DNA from: Lachnospiraceae bacterium
GTDB taxonomy: Bacteria > Bacillota > Clostridia > Lachnospirales > Lachnospiraceae
Assembly (NCBI GenBank): GCA_900766925.1
Contig: CAAFXG010000330.1
Location: forward strand, 1-64,000
Direction of reading: 5' to 3'
DNA length: 64,000 nucleotides
Shown here: positions 63,666 through 64,000 of the stretch, piece by piece
Position numbering within the stretch: position 1 is the first letter of the stretch
How the letters are laid out: each line of letters begins with the position of its first letter
Notes under the pieces: model-generated
The model's input: the letters and a program-made list of their open reading frames with translations, nothing else
What the model was told of the DNA's origin: nothing
Database searches by the model: none
Position numbers and translations under genes: made by a program

Positions 63666-63890
63666 CTAAATATATATCTCGCAGTCGTCTTCTACCTTCT
63701 TGCAATTCTTAAGAACAGTCTTCATAACCGTCTTCTCATCAACACCATCTTCAAACTCAACAATCATCTTAAGTGTCATAAAATTCACGGTTGCGTCCTT
63801 AACTCCTTCTGTCTTTCTGGCAGCATCCTCCATTTTATTAGCACAATTTGCACAATCAACCTCAATCTTATACGTCTTCTTCATAACCAT
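63666..63890 (-). CDS. Free-standing HMA-domain metal chaperone
   Basis: A 74-aa single heavy-metal-associated domain. The metal-binding CxxC is in VDCANCANKMEDAARKTEGV. Its fold is complete, with a C-terminal strand VEDDCEIYI. It is encoded just upstream of a P1B ATPase that lacks its own N-terminal HMA domain, so the two functions are split into two proteins. The start at ATG 63890 has AAGGA upstream; an ATG two codons later is possible. Confidence 0.88.
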   Translation of the reverse strand: MVMKKTYKIEVDCANCANKMEDAARKTEGVKDATVNFMTLKMIVEFEDGVDEKTVMKTVLKNCKKVEDDCEIYI

Positions 63891-63918
63891 ATATTCCTTT
63901 CTGTCAAATAATTATTTT

Positions 63919-63960
63919 AGGCAATTGCAGAACAATCATGCATAGTTTCAATAATTGCCT
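63919..63960. promoter_or_regulatory. Inverted repeat upstream of the metal-efflux operon
   Basis: Arms AGGCAATT (63919-63926) and AATTGCCT (63953-63960) lie 30 bases before the HMA gene, spaced by 26 bases. It could be an ArsR-family operator or an end of the preceding gene; it is not T-rich enough for a clear terminator. Confidence 0.3.
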
Positions 63961-64000
63961 CACAAATGACTAAATGCTATATTATACACATACATATGAA

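Overview
The window is low-GC Firmicutes DNA that most resembles a gut Lachnospiraceae (Clostridia). The reasons are strong GGAGG ribosome-binding sites, frequent GTG and TTG starts, an LPxTG (LPQTG) sortase protein, a conjugative element of the kind common in Clostridiales, an anaerobic cobalamin pathway, and multiple Cys/Met PLP enzymes. Nearly every gene is on the minus strand. The only convincing plus-strand gene is an asparaginase (56263-57192). No rRNA, tRNA or CRISPR array was seen.

Region 1 (1-17.7 kb) is part of an integrative conjugative element or large plasmid module. In transcription order (minus) it holds ParM and ParR-like segregation proteins, a tiny hydrophobic protein, a lipoprotein, a 1792-aa thioester/Cna-B adhesin with an LPQTG anchor, an XRE regulator, a DUF5688 protein, RadC, a Toprim primase-like protein, MobC, a MOBP-type relaxase, a coiled-coil protein, a PcfB-like protein and the N-terminal half of the VirD4/TraG coupling protein, which runs off the left edge. 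A hairpin-rich oriT candidate and a 32-bp-periodic repeat array lie between the primase and mobC. No integrase or element end was found.

Region 2 (18.4-31.6 kb) is a sulfur and PLP region. It contains a decaying operon (rhodanese, tcdA, a Cys/Met PLP enzyme, larE), a LysR/nitrilase deletion scar, a second Cys/Met PLP enzyme and a hybrid histidine kinase. It also contains an apparently intact five-gene operon: stand-alone LanC-like cyclase, cysteine synthase homologue, small membrane subunit, Na+/solute symporter and PatB-type C-S lyase. The operon looks like a system for importing and processing thioether or sulfur amino acid compounds, but that is inference. Two closely similar promoter/operator blocks (21138-21171 and 23480-23515) tie parts of this region together.

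Three copies of a roughly 245-bp imperfect palindrome (25.8, 31.7 and 33.6 kb) sit between genes here. Their arms differ in sequence but keep pairing.

Region 3 (32-38.8 kb) holds secreted Fn3-like and small exported proteins, fabF, a GH25 lysozyme with Fn3 and SH3-like domains, and an acyl-CoA synthetase. Region 4 (38.9-56.1 kb) is a 17-gene cobalamin cluster running from cbiD to the corrinoid adenosyltransferase. It has fused cbiET and cbiFG, an aminotransferase of unknown role and a second short CobU-like protein. cbiL, a cobaltochelatase and a B12 riboswitch are not visible. Region 5 (56.2-64 kb) has asparaginase, CorA with an elaborate leader that includes a 29-codon ORF, PlsC, an aminopeptidase P, an ArsR regulator, a soft-metal P-type ATPase, a 33-codon ORF coupled to it, and a free-standing HMA metallochaperone.
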